This document shows, piece after piece, positions 35,190-46,265 of a DNA stretch of 64,000 nt. Source of the stretch: Vanilla planifolia (lineage: Eukaryota > Streptophyta > Magnoliopsida > Asparagales > Orchidaceae). Numbering within the stretch: the first letter of the stretch is position 1; every line of letters begins with the position of its first letter. The stretch is from assembly GCA_023846275.1 (NCBI GenBank), contig JAIUJO010000291.1:159001-223000 (forward strand). Direction: 5' to 3'. The notes beneath the pieces were generated by a model that saw only the letters and a list, made by a program, of their open reading frames with translations, ran no database searches and was not told where the DNA came from. The translations under genes and the position numbers were made by a program.

Positions 35190-36300
35190 ATTTTCCTTCG
35201 CGCCGCGCCGAATCTCCTGAACCGGATCTCGCCACCGGTTCGGGTCTTCGCGCTGAATCGAGAACCCACCGGCCAAATATTTAATCCAAATTTCCAGCCG
35301 ACGTTTAGCATTTAATTATTAATAAATATTGAATAATTACAATTACTTAATTAACTAAACCGTAATTAATCTAATCCATCTCCTTCCACCGCCCGGCGCC
35401 CGCGAAACCCTAGCCGACGATTCCTTCGGGAAAATTCCGTTTCCCCCGTCGATTTCCGGCGACCGAGATCAAGGAGAAACAAAATCAGATGTTCATACTA
35501 TCCTAATGTTTCAATAATGCCACTAATTTCTAAGGTTCAATCAAAATTTCCGTCGAAGTTTCATCTGATCCCCATTTTAACAATCTATGAAATTAAACAA
35601 ATTTCAGCATTTGATACCACCTTAACATGATTAAAGCACATAATCGAATCAACACATGCTCGGTAAAATTTCCGAATTCGGCGGTTATAATTTTTCGAAA
35701 ACCCTAAAATGCTAAAATCAATAATTTGCATTAATCAATTCCAAAAACCACAATCCGCATGCTCCGGTAGCTATTTGCAAAATAATCCATATTTTTAATT
35801 TGCTAAATAACTAATTTAAATTTGAATTTCCTACCTTTCTTCTCCGGCGACGGTGAAGCTCGCACGCGACCAACCGCTGCTCCTCGCCGAACGAAACCGG
35901 TACCAATCGATTCTCCTCGGTCCCGCGAACCTCTAGGTACAAAAAGCCCCTTGAAAGGCTGCCGGAAAGTATCGCCGTTCGCCGCGAACACTTCGTCTCC
36001 GGCCACCGCTCGAAACCCTAACAGCCGAACAGTTTCGGTTAAATACCCCGCTTAAACCGATAATAACCCATTAAGAACCCATTAAGCGTCGGTTGACCTT
36101 CTAGTAACACCGCTTAACCTCGATCAGCCGGTTAATCTCCACCGCTGTTCTCGTCCGTCCGATCCGCTTATCCGCAGCTTATCCAACCGCACGCGCAAAC
36201 GCACTCGGCGAACCGCCCCCGCCTTCGCTGAACCGCTCCGGTCCGGTTCACGCGCGGTAAAAACCAAATTCCGGTTTAAAAATCTAATGGACCGATTTAA
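35190..36300. other. LTR right half, CpG-rich, with three telobox-like motifs
   Basis: A block rich in CCGG, CGCG and CGCCG steps, in contrast to the AT-rich left part and the satellites outside. AAACCCTA (the plant telobox core) occurs on + at 35405-35412, 35699-35706 and 36013-36020, that is 294 and 314 bp apart. Short open frames on both strands around 35800-36060 give Pro/Arg/Ser-rich peptides without recognisable domains. I read it as LTR sequence, not a gene. CpG density would make it a likely methylation target in plants (inference). Confidence 0.6.
36065..36086 (+). repeat. 11-bp tandem duplication in the LTR
   Basis: AACCCATTAAG occurs twice back to back (36065-36075 and 36076-36086), in a stretch with several related AACC and TTAA words. 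Confidence 0.75.
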
Positions 36301-36506
36301 ATAGATTTTCGAATTTCCAAAAATCCAATTAAACAGGGAAAATTACTTAAAAATTTCCTCGGTGCTCCAAAAAATCCCCAGAAAATTTCAAAAATTCCAA
36401 CAGCCTCTAATTGAGCTCCTGGCTCATCCTATTGTCGATCTGAAATCATCCAAGCCACAATTGAATTATTGAAGATTAAACATATAATATTTTACCGGTT
36501 ATAACA

Positions 36507-36511
36507 ACAAC
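36507..36511 (+). repeat. Target-site duplication, right copy (ACAAC)
   Basis: Follows the terminal TAACA of the LTR and matches 33526-33530 exactly. Satellite sequence resumes at 36512 with TATGCCCATCTATGCATAC. Confidence 0.9.
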
Positions 36512-39500
36512 TATGCCCATCTATGCATACATTTGTGTGTGTGATTTTTTGTGTTCAATTGTGTATGTGTGCACGTGTTCATGGGCTATTTGTGTGCATG
36601 AATGTTGATGTGACTTCCTAAAAGCATGTGCATGGTTGTGTTTTTGTGTGCTTAGTTGTGCTTATGCTTGTGTCTAAATGCTTGTCTGATGTGTGATTGT
36701 GTGTATGTGTGAGCACCTACATGCTTGCTTGTGTGTGCATGTGTTTATGAGTGAGGGTGTGATTGTGTGTGTGTGAATGTGTGTATGTGTGTGTGTGTAT
36801 GTGCATGCGTGTTTGTTTGTTTGCACATGCAAACATGATTGTCTTTATGTCAAAAGTGTAGGTGTGTTTGTGTATTCATGTGTCTTTGTGCATAAGAGTG
36901 TGCATGTGCTTGTGAATGTGTGATTTATGTGTGTGTGCTTTTGTAAGTATATGTGTTTTTAAGTCTATATGTGTGTGTGCATGTGTTTAGGTGTAACTAT
37001 GTTCTTGTGCATGTATGTCTTGGTGTGCATGTGTGCTTAAGTATATGTGTGTGTGTGCATGTGTGTTCTTACACATATGTGTGTGTCGATGTGTGTACAT
37101 ATGTGTGTGTATATGTGCATTTCTACATGTCTGTATGTCTACTTGTGTCTCTCCATGATTATGTTTTTGTGTATGTGCTTGTGTATTTTTATGTGCATAC
37201 ATGCACATGTGTGTGAATGTGTGTGTATGCATATTTGTGTTTGTGGATGTGTGTATGTGTGCATGTGCATGTATGTGTGCACATGTATGGTTGTGGGTGT
37301 GTGTGAGCATGCATGTGTGCATTCAAGTGTATGAGTGTGTGCCTCTATTTGTGTGCATGTGTTTGTTCATGTACTTGTGAACATGTTTGCATGCATGTGT
37401 GTAGGTATGTGTGTGTCTGTGTGCACACATTAACCTATGTATATATGTCTATGCATCATTCTTATATGTGCATATGTGCATGTGTGTGACTTCACCTATG
37501 TGTATGTCTGCATGTGTTCATATGCATGTGCATGTATTTGTGTGAGTGTGCATCTGTGTGTGTTCATGCATGTTTCAATTTGTATGGATGTATACACTTA
37601 TGTGTGTGCTTGTGTGGTTATGGATACATGTGTAAGTGTACATGTGTCTGGTTGTGTACGTGTTCATGTGTGTATGTGTGTGTGTGTGTTTGTGCTTGTG
37701 TGTATGTGGATGCATATATGCTTTTGTGTGTATGTGTGCATTCAAGTGTGTTTCTATCTATTTGTACTTGAGTGTGTGTGAGTGCATCTATATGTACATA
37801 TGTGTTGGTGCAAGCATCTACAAACATGCATGTTGCATTTTACATGTCTAGACATATGTATTGCATGTCTATGAGCCTTTGTGTGTACATTTGTGTGTGT
37901 CTACACCTGTGCATCTGTGTGTGTGGACTTGTTCTAGTGCATGTGTGTGTGTGTTTGAGTGAATGTGCATAGGGGTGTGTGTGTGTGTGCATGCATAATG
38001 TTTGTATGTGTGTGCATGTTGTTGAATGTGTGTGTGTGTGTGTCTGTGTATGTGATTGCACATGTGTTCTTATGTATGCATGGGTGCATACATGTATGCA
38101 ATTATGTATGTGTGTGTGTGTTTGCATGTATTTGTGTGCATGAACATATGTGTATGTTTGTGTGTATGCATAAGTTTGTGTGTGTGTGTACATATGTATG
38201 TGTAGGTGTGTGTGTGTAGTTTGTGTTGTGAGTGCTATCTTTGCATTTACTTGCATGTATGCTTGTTTGTGGGATTGGTTGTGCTTGTGTCAGTGTGTGT
38301 ATGTGCATGTGTGCAGCATACGTATGCCTGTGTGTGAGTGTGCATGTGTGTTCTTGTGTGTGCACATGTTTATGTGTGAGTGTGTACACACATGTGTGGA
38401 TGTGTATGAACATGTGCATGTGTTCATGAACACAAACTAATACGTGCATATACATGTGTGTGCTTGTGTATTCTTGCATGTGTCACCATGTGTGCACTTG
38501 TGTGTTTTGGTATGTGTGCATGTGCATGACTTTGTATCTGCATATGTGGCTGTGTGACTATCCATTTGCATATGTGTCTGGGTGTATTTTATGTGTATAC
38601 ATTTGCACGCATGTGTGTGAATGTATGTGTGGGTGCACATGCTTGGTAGTATGCGTTGTTGTTATCGTCTGCGTGCCTGTTTCTATGTGTGTGTGTGTGC
38701 ATATGTGTGCACATGGGTGCATGTATGTTTGCTTATTTTCATGCACTCATGCGTGTTTATGTGGTTATGTGTCGGTATGTGTGTGAGGATGTGTGTGTGT
38801 ATGTGTGTGCGTATGTGAATACATATGCATATGTGTGTGTGCATGTGTGTTTGAGTGTATGTTTGAGTATTTGTACATGTTGTGTGCCCTTGTAGTGCAT
38901 GCATGTGTGTATGCATGTGTGCATTCATGTCCATGCACATTTGTATATGCATGTGTGTGTGGATGTGTGCTTGTGCATTTGTTTGTACATGTGTATTCTT
39001 TTGTACATGTGTGTCATTGTGGGTGTGCATGTCTAGGTGCATGTATGTGTTTCTGCATAAGTGTTGGTTTCCATGTGTGTACTTGTGCATGTGTTTGCAT
39101 GTGTGCATATGTGTGTGTTGGTGTGAATGTGTGTGTGGGTGCATGGGTATGTTTGCCTATATATGTTTATATGTATATGTGCACATGTGGACATGCATAT
39201 GTGTGTAGATGCATGTATCTATTTAAGTTCGTGTTTGTGGGTGTCTGTGGATGTTTGTGTGTGCATTTGTATTTGTGCATGAGTGTATATTTATGTGTTC
39301 ATATGTGTGTACATGTAGATAAATGTATGCGTGTGTGTTCATATGCATGTGTGTGACTATGTAAGATTTGCATGATTATCCTTATGCGTATGCATGTGTG
39401 TCTCTCCACGCAAGTGTGCATGTGTATTAATTTGTGTTTGTGTGTGAGAAAGTGCTTGCATTTATGTGTGCATATGTGCATGTGTATGTTAACTCATGTG

Positions 39501-40111
39501 TACACATGTGTGTGTTCTTGAGTTTGAGTGCATGTGACTACCTATGTGTGTGCATGAGTGTATGCATGTGTTATATATAGGTGCTTGTGTGTGAGCTTGC
39601 ATGTGCGTATATGTGTTCATGTGCATGTGTCTGTGTTCATGTGTTTGTGTGTGTGTGTCCATGTATATAAGCATGTGTGAATGTACATGTGTGTGCATCT
39701 ATGCATGCATTTGCATGCATGTGTGCACATGCATATTTACTTACTTGTGTCTAATGTGAATGCATGTGTGCATGTGTGTGGGAGTGTGATCCTGCATGTG
39801 TGTGTGTAGCTATGTGTGTGTGTAGGTGTGTGCATGTGTAGGCTTGTGTTTATACATATGTGCATGTGTGTGTGCACATGTGCATCTGTGTATGAGCACA
39901 CGTGTATGTATGTGCATGTGTGTGCATATGCTTATGTGTATGGGTGTATGTATGTATGTATCTTTGTATGTCTATATCCATATGCTCATGCATATGTGTT
40001 TGTGTGCATTCACATGTGTGTGTGTTCTGTGTGTCTTTGTTTGCATTTGTATATGTTCGGTGTGATGTGTGTGTGTTCTTATGTGTGTATATTGGTCTGG
40101 GAGTATGTACA

Positions 40112-40114
<3 letters not shown>

Positions 40115-40202
<88 letters not shown>
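40115..40202. repeat. (AT)44 dinucleotide microsatellite
   Basis: 88 bp of uninterrupted AT repeats inside the TG satellite. Perfect purity over 44 units suggests recent expansion. Such tracts extrude cruciforms readily and are fragile in other systems (established knowledge). It translates as Ile-Tyr repeats in open frames on both strands, which has no significance. Confidence 0.97.
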
Positions 40203-40210
<8 letters not shown>

Positions 40211-41129
40211 ATGTGTGTGCATACTTGTGTGTGTATATGCATGGGAATGAGTGCATGCATTTGTCTATGTGCATCAATACACATGCATGCGGGTGTGAGT
40301 GGGTGTGTTTGCATGCATGTGTGTGTATGTGTTTATTTGTACATGAGTGTGTGCATGCTTGTTTGTGAGTCTATGTGTGCATGTGTACCTATGAATGTAA
40401 ATATGCATGAATGTTCATGTGCTTGTGCATGCATGTGAATGTGCATGTGCATGTGTATGTGTGTGTGCATGTGTGAGTGAGTGTGTATGTATATGTGCAT
40501 ACTTTTTTGTTTGTGTGTGTAGGTATGTGCATGTGTGTATGTTTGCATGTGTGTGTGCACTTGTGTGCACCTATGTTCTTATGTGTGTGCATGTGTGGGT
40601 GCTTGCATGCGTGTATTTCATGTGAGTGTGCAAGCCTGTGTGCACTTTGTTGTCGTGTGCATGTGTGTGTGTTTGTGTGCATGTGCAAGCACACATGAGT
40701 GTGTGTGTATGTGTATGTAAGTTTGTATGCGTTTGTCCATGTTTGGGCACATATGTATGTTCGTGTATGCCTATGTGAGTGTGATTATGGGTGTATATAT
40801 TTGTGTGTGTGTGTATGCATGGATGTGCATATATGCATGTGCATGGGTGTGCATGTGTGTTCATGCATGTACTTTTGTGTGTGTGCATGCATGTTTGTGT
40901 GCATGTGTACTTGTGCTTATGTATTTATGTAGATGTCTATGCATGTGCATGCACACACGTATATACCTTTGTGTGTGTCAGTATGTGGTTGAATGCACGT
41001 GTGTGTGTGTGTTTGCATGTATGTTTGTGCATGTGTGTGTGTGTGTATGTGTATGTGCATGTGTGTGTGTATATGTGTACATGTTTTTATTTTCTTGTGT
41101 GAGTATGTCTTTTTGTGTGTGCATATATT

Positions 41130-42255
41130 CATGTGTGTATGTAATTGTATGGGTTTTTGTGCTTGTGTATGCATATGTGCATGTGTATGCCTATGTGCTT
41201 GTGAGTGTTCTAATGCATGTGCATAGGCATGTGTGGGAACTTGTCTAAGTATGTGTGCATCTACATGTGTGTGTGTTTATGTATGAGTGCATGTGTTAGA
41301 GCTCATGTTTGTGTATGTGTATATGTTTCTGCATGTATTAGTTTTTATGCATGTGAGTGTGTGTGTGTGTGTCAGTGTGCTCTTGTGTGAGTATGTGGAT
41401 GTGTGTTGTTTTTTACATATGTGTGTGTGCTTGGGTATTTGTGTGTGTGTATATGCATGTGCATGTGTGAATGATTGTGTGTGCATCTACATGCATGTGT
41501 AGATGTGTGTGCTTGTGTGTGTGCATGCATGTGTGTATGTGTGTGTGTGCACATGTGTTATTGTGTGTGCATGTATGCATATGTGCATGTATATATGTGT
41601 GTGCATGGGAGTGTATGCATGAGCCTGTATGTATGAATGTATGTGTGCATATGTTTGAATGCATCCATGTGAGTGAAAGTGTATGAATATGTTTTGGTGT
41701 GTTTGCAAGATAGTGTGCATGTGTATGTGTGTGCGTGCATGTACATGTGTGTGTGTATATGTGTTTGTAATTTTATATGTGTGTGTATGTGCTTGTGTAT
41801 GTGTTTGTGCATGTGTGCATGCATCTATTTGTGTGTGTATGCATGTATGTGTGTGCGTGTGTGTTTGCATTCGCATGTGTGTCTATGTGTTTATGTTTGT
41901 GTCTTAATGTATGTACGTATGTGTATTCATGCATGTGTATGTACATGTTTGTGTTTGTATTTGTGTGCATGTGTGCAAGTGTATATTCTTATGGGTGTGT
42001 TTATGTGTGTGTGTCTTTGTGTATATAGGTGTATCTATGTGTGCGATTGCGTATGCATGCATCAGTGTAGGTGTGTGTGTGTGTGTGTACATGCATGCAT
42101 GTGCAAGTACTGTGCGTATGCATTAGGGTGCATGTGCATCTGATTGTGCCTATGCATGTGCCTTTAAGTGTGTGCATATGTGTGAGTGCTAGAAAATGCG
42201 TGTGCATGTACTTGTGCAAGTGTGTGTTTTTTTGCATGTGTGAGCGTTTGTATGC
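41130..42255 (+). repeat. Segmental duplication in TG satellite, copy A
   Basis: Long-range similarity to 43633-44700, kept in order and with spacing of about 2.42-2.50 kb. Anchors: GGGTTTTTGTGCTT (41151), CCTATGTGCTTGTG (41190), GCATGTATTAGTTTTTATGC (41331), TGTTTGAATGCATCCATGTG (41653), CTTATGGGTGTGTTTATG (near 41989), GTGCGATTGCGTATGCATGC (42041), and GCATCTGATTGTGCC (near 42136). These words are rare elsewhere in the array. The copies are clearly diverged, so this is an old duplication, not a recent tandem. Confidence 0.75.
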
Positions 42256-42486
42256 ATCTCTATATGTTGTTCATATGTGCATTTTTAGTGCATGAATGTG
42301 CATTTATGTGTGTGTGGACATGTGTGGGTTTGTATGTAGATGTGTGTGTGTGCATGGTCATATGTATGCATGTTTTTTGTCATTGCTTATGAGCGCTTGT
42401 GTGTGCCTATTTGTGTGCATGCATATGCTTGTGTTTTATGTACATGATTGTCTGAGTATTTCTGTGTCTTTGCATGCTTGCAAGCA

Positions 42487-42509
<23 letters not shown>
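42487..42509 (+). repeat. Pure (TG)n microsatellite
   Basis: 23 bases of uninterrupted TG alternation, among the longest pure runs in the TG satellite, where most runs are broken by CA or TA steps within 6-12 bases. Confidence 0.85.
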
Positions 42510-42519
<10 letters not shown>

Positions 42520-43632
42520 GCAAGTGTAGGTGTGTGAATGTATATGCATGGTCGTGTGTGCACATGTGTCGATGCATGTACATGTTAGTGTATTTATGTG
42601 TGTCTACATGTCAGCTTTTGTTTGTAATTGTGTGTGGACATTTTTGTGAGTGTGTTTATATGCATGTGTGTGTATTAATGTGATCTGTGTTCTTTTGTGT
42701 GCATGTACATGTGTGTATGCACATGTATTTATGTTTGCACATTCATGTTAATGTGTGTATGAGTGCATGTGCATGTGTGTGAGAGCATTTGTATGTGTTT
42801 GTGTGTGTGCATACATGCATGTGTGCATGATTCTGTGTGTGTGAGAACATGTGTGTGCATCTTTGTGTGTCTTATGCATCAATGCATGTGCATGTGTGTG
42901 TGTGTGTGTGTACAGATGTGCACATGCATGCATGTGTGTGCTCTTGGCTTTGTGTGATTGTGTGTGTGATTGCATGTGTGTGCTTATGTATGCACATGTG
43001 TGTTCCTTTGTATGTGTTTTTATATTTGTATGTGTTGCTATGTGTGTAAATGTGTCTTTGTGTGTGCGTGAAACTACATACAGATGCATGTGTATGTGCA
43101 TATGTATGTTTGTGTGTATGTGTTTATGTGTGTATGGGTTTACATGTGTGTATTATGTATGCTTATGTATGTATGTGCTTGTGTGTGTAGAAGTATGTCT
43201 ATGTGTGTGTGTGTGTTGCTATGCACATGTGTGTGACTTTGTGTGTGTGTGAGACTGCATGCACAGGCATGTGTACGTGCATGTGTTTGTGAGTGTGTGT
43301 GTGTTTGTGTGTGTGGGTTTGCATGTGTTGGTGCATGTGTGTGCATGTGTGTGCATGTGTATGCATGTGTGCATATGTGAATGGTGGGAGGGGTGTGCAT
43401 GCATGTGAATATTTTTGTGTGTGCATGTGTGTGCGTGTGCCTACTTATGTTTGTATTTTTGTTTGTGTGTGCATGCACACGCACATGTGTTTATGGATGT
43501 GAGTATGTGTGTGCATATGTGCATTTTTCAAGTGTATGATTGTGCATGTGTTTTTGTGTGTGTGTGCATACATTTGTGCATGTGTGTGCATTTATGTGCG
43601 TGCATGTGTATTTTCATGTGTGTACATGTTTG

Positions 43633-44700
43633 CATGTGTGTATGTATTTGTGTAGGTTTTTGTGCTTTTGTGTGCACCTGTGTGTGTATTCCTATGTGCT
43701 TGTGTGTGTTCCAATACATGTGCATGTGTATTTGTGTGAACTTGCCAAATTATGTGTGCATGTACATTTGTGTGTGTGCATGTTTTAGTTTTTGTGCATG
43801 TGAGCGTGTGCGTGTCGGTGTGTGCTTGTGTGATTTTACGGGTGTGTGTGCACTTATGCATTTATGTTTGTGTGCATGGGCATTGCATGTGTGTGTGTGT
43901 GCTTGTGTGAATGATTGTATATGCATGTACATGTATGTGTAGGCATGTGTGCTTATGTGTTTGCATTCATGTGTGTATGTGTTTGTGCACTTGTGTTATT
44001 GTGTTATTGCATGCATGTGTATGCACACGTGCATGTATGTGTGTGTCCATGACAGTGTGTGCATGAGCCTATGTGGGTATGTTTTTATGTATGTGCATGT
44101 ATGTTTGAATGCATCCATGTGTGTGTAAGTGCATGTGTATTTTTGGGTGTCTCTATAAGCCAGTGCATATGTGTATTTGTGTGCATGTGTTGCAATTTTG
44201 TATGTATATGTATATGCATGTGCATTTGTATGTGTGCTTGTGTGTTTATGTGTAGGCATATATATGTGTTCATGTGTGTTTGCTTTTGCATGTGTGTGTT
44301 TACGTGTGTTTGTTTGTGCCTTAATATGTGTACATATGTGTGTATAAGTGCATACATATATGTGTGTTTGTGTTTCTATTTCTAAATGTGTGTGGGTGTA
44401 TATGCTTATGGGTGTGTTTATGTATGTATGTCTTTGTGTTTATAAGTGTATTTGTGTGTGCGATTGCATATGCATGCATCAGTGTAGGAGTGTGTGTGTG
44501 TGTTTGTGCATGCATGCATGTGTTCTTATGCAAGTAGGTGTGTCTGTGTGCATCAGGGTTTGTATGCATCTGATTGTGCCTGTGCATGTCATTAAGTTTG
44601 TGCATGTATATGAATGCAAGTAGATGACATATGCATGTTTGTGTGCATGTGCTTGTCCAAGTGTGTGTGTGTGCACCATGTTTTTTGTGAGTTTGTGTGC
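43633..44700 (+). repeat. Segmental duplication in TG satellite, copy B
   Basis: Counterpart of copy A, with anchors in the same order: AGGTTTTTGTGCTT (about 43654), CCTATGTGCTTGTG (43691), GCATGTTTTAGTTTTTGTGC (43778), TGTTTGAATGCATCCATGTG (44103), CTTATGGGTGTGTTTATG (near 44405), GTGCGATTGCATATGCATGC (44458), and GCATCTGATTGTGCC (near 44567). The slowly drifting offset shows small indels since duplication. Confidence 0.75.
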
Positions 44701-44934
44701 ATATGTACATGCACACATGTTTGTGTGTGGGTGCAAGTGTGTGTGAGGGTGTTTGTTGGTCTTTCTATGTGTGTGCATGTATGTGTGTTTGAGTGCATGT
44801 GTGTGCTTTTGTGCATGAACATGAGCACATGAGTGTCTATGTGGATTTGTGTGTGTTCATATATTCATGTGGATGTCTTTGTTTATGTATGCATGTGAGA
44901 GTGCATGCATGTGCATGTGTGTGTGCATTCTTGT

Positions 44935-45260
44935 GTTCATGTGTGTCTATTTACCTATGTGTGCATGTTTGTGTGTGTGTTCTAATGCATGCCATTGTGT
45001 ATGTATGCAAACTTGTTTTTATTGGAGTGCATGTATGTGTTTATTTGTGTGTGTTTAAGCTATTTTAAGTATATGTGTGTGTGTATGTGCATGTATTAGT
45101 TGTTGTACATGCAAGTGTGTGTATGTGTGGATGTGTGCTTATGTGAGTTCGTGGGTGGGTGTGTGCTTATGTATATATATTTGTGTTCATGTGTTGTGTG
45201 CATGAGCATTTGTGTTCATGTGTGCATATGTGAATGTGTTTGAGTGTGCATGCATGTGTT
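44935..45260 (+). repeat. Partial third copy (C) of the TG-satellite duplication
   Basis: Resembles the first part of copies A and B. It has CCTATGTG, then TGTTCTAATGCATGCC, then GCATGTATTAGTTGTTGTAC (45089, against 43778 in copy B), then a CTTATGTATATATATTTGTG stretch. The offset to copy B is about 1.31 kb. Similarity is not evident beyond about 45260. Confidence 0.55.
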
Positions 45261-46229
45261 CATGTGTGTATGAGTGTGTGTGCGCATGCATGTATGTATG
45301 TATGTGATCATTTGTGTGTGTATGTATGTGTTATTGTGTGTCTGTGTTCATGTGAGTGTATGTGTAAGCTTGTGTGCATTCATATAAAACCTGTTTGTAT
45401 TCATGTTTGTGTGCAGGTGTGGGGGCAAGTAGCAATGCATGTATGTGCATTTGTGTGTGTGTGTTTACATGTGTGTGGATATGTTTGTGATTATGTGTGT
45501 GTACATGTGTCAATGCCAATGCTTATTCACTTAAGTGTGTGCATGTGTGCGTGTTGTATTTGCATGTGTGTGTGTGTGTATCTATGTTAGTTCATGTGTG
45601 TTTATGTTCACGTGAGTGTGTGTTTGCATGCGTGCATGTACGTGTGCATGGGCACATGTGTGTTTTTATGTGCATGTGTGTGTGTATTTGGTGCATGCAT
45701 GTGTGTGCATGTGCATAGACATGCATGTTTTTTCTCCACACCTATGGATATGTGTATGTGTATCTATGTGTGCATGCATGTGTGTATGTGTGTGAATGTT
45801 TATGCTTGTTTGTGTCTATGTATATTTGTGCATGGTCATATGTGTGTGTGTGTATGTATGTGTCTTTATGTGTATGTGTGAGGGTGTTTTTGTGCAGGTC
45901 AGTGTGTGTGTGCATGTCTACTTGTGTGTGTATGTGTGTGTGTATTTGTTTGTTTGTGTTCATGTGTGTGCATGTGTGTGCATGTGTGCTTATGTGCTTG
46001 TGTGAGTGTGTGTGTTTGTCTATGTGTGTACATGTGCATGTGTGTATGTTTGTGTGTATTTGTACATGCATGCATTCATGTGTGTCTGCATGTGTTTGTG
46101 TATATTTGTTCTTGTTAATGTGTGTATGAATGCATGTGCATGTGTGTGTTAGTGTTTGGATGTGTTGGTGTGTGCGTCGACATGTGCATGTGCATGTACT
46201 TGTGTGTGTGTGTTTTATGTGTAATTGTT

Positions 46230-46265
46230 TGTGAGTGTGTTTTTGGATGCACAAATGCACACAGA
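46230..46265. other. Strand-polarity switch of the satellite (TG to CA)
   Basis: Up to about 46248 the + strand reads GTGAGTGTGTTTTTGGATG. From about 46249 it reads CACAAATGCACACAGACAT and stays CA-rich to the window end. The change happens within roughly 15 bases. No perfect long palindrome is visible around it by eye, so it is not an exact fold-back. It could be an old inversion breakpoint, an eroded fold-back, or an assembly join. Confidence 0.85.

Larger units (their letters stand above)
33531..36506 (+). mobile_element. Solo LTR, probably Ty3/gypsy, 2976 bp
   Basis: The element begins TGTTACACCCC and ends GGTTATAACA, so it has TG...CA ends with a 5-bp terminal inverted repeat TGTTA/TAACA, and ACAAC is duplicated on both sides. 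No second copy of either end lies inside, and no gag, protease, reverse transcriptase or integrase frame is visible, so this is a solo LTR left by LTR-LTR recombination. TGTTACACCCC resembles the TGTAACACCC start common in plant Ty3/gypsy LTRs. A length near 3 kb would suit long-LTR lineages such as Tekay/Del or Tat; that placement is a guess. Orientation as given follows the start motif, though both ends begin TGTTA when read inward. Internally it holds hairpins, two minisatellites and a CpG-rich right half. Composition differs sharply from the satellites around it. Confidence 0.88.
36512..46248 (+). repeat. TG-rich alternating purine-pyrimidine satellite, right segment
   Basis: This continues the TG satellite interrupted by the LTR, with the same TGTG/TGCATG/TGTATG steps and the same strand polarity. 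It contains pure microsatellites, an (AT)44 run at 40115-40202, and a diverged duplication at 41130-45260. Many overlapping open frames on both strands are explained by the lack of stop triplets in TG/CA alternation. No gene or RNA is recognised. Confidence 0.93.

Noticed and set aside
35822-36055. 77-codon + frame rich in Pro, Arg and Ser in the CpG-rich part of the LTR
   Set aside because: Length and composition are what a CpG-rich stretch gives by chance. An overlapping minus frame exists too, and no domain or splice context is recognisable.
33531-36506. A single-copy gene or promoter island between satellites
   Set aside because: The TG...CA ends with perfect 5-bp target duplications and the absence of coding domains fit a solo LTR better. 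The AAACCCTA motifs alone do not make a promoter.
33531-36506. A DNA transposon with short terminal inverted repeats
   Set aside because: Only 5 bp of terminal inversion and a 5-bp target duplication with TG...CA ends; the common plant cut-and-paste families make other duplication lengths or longer inverted ends.
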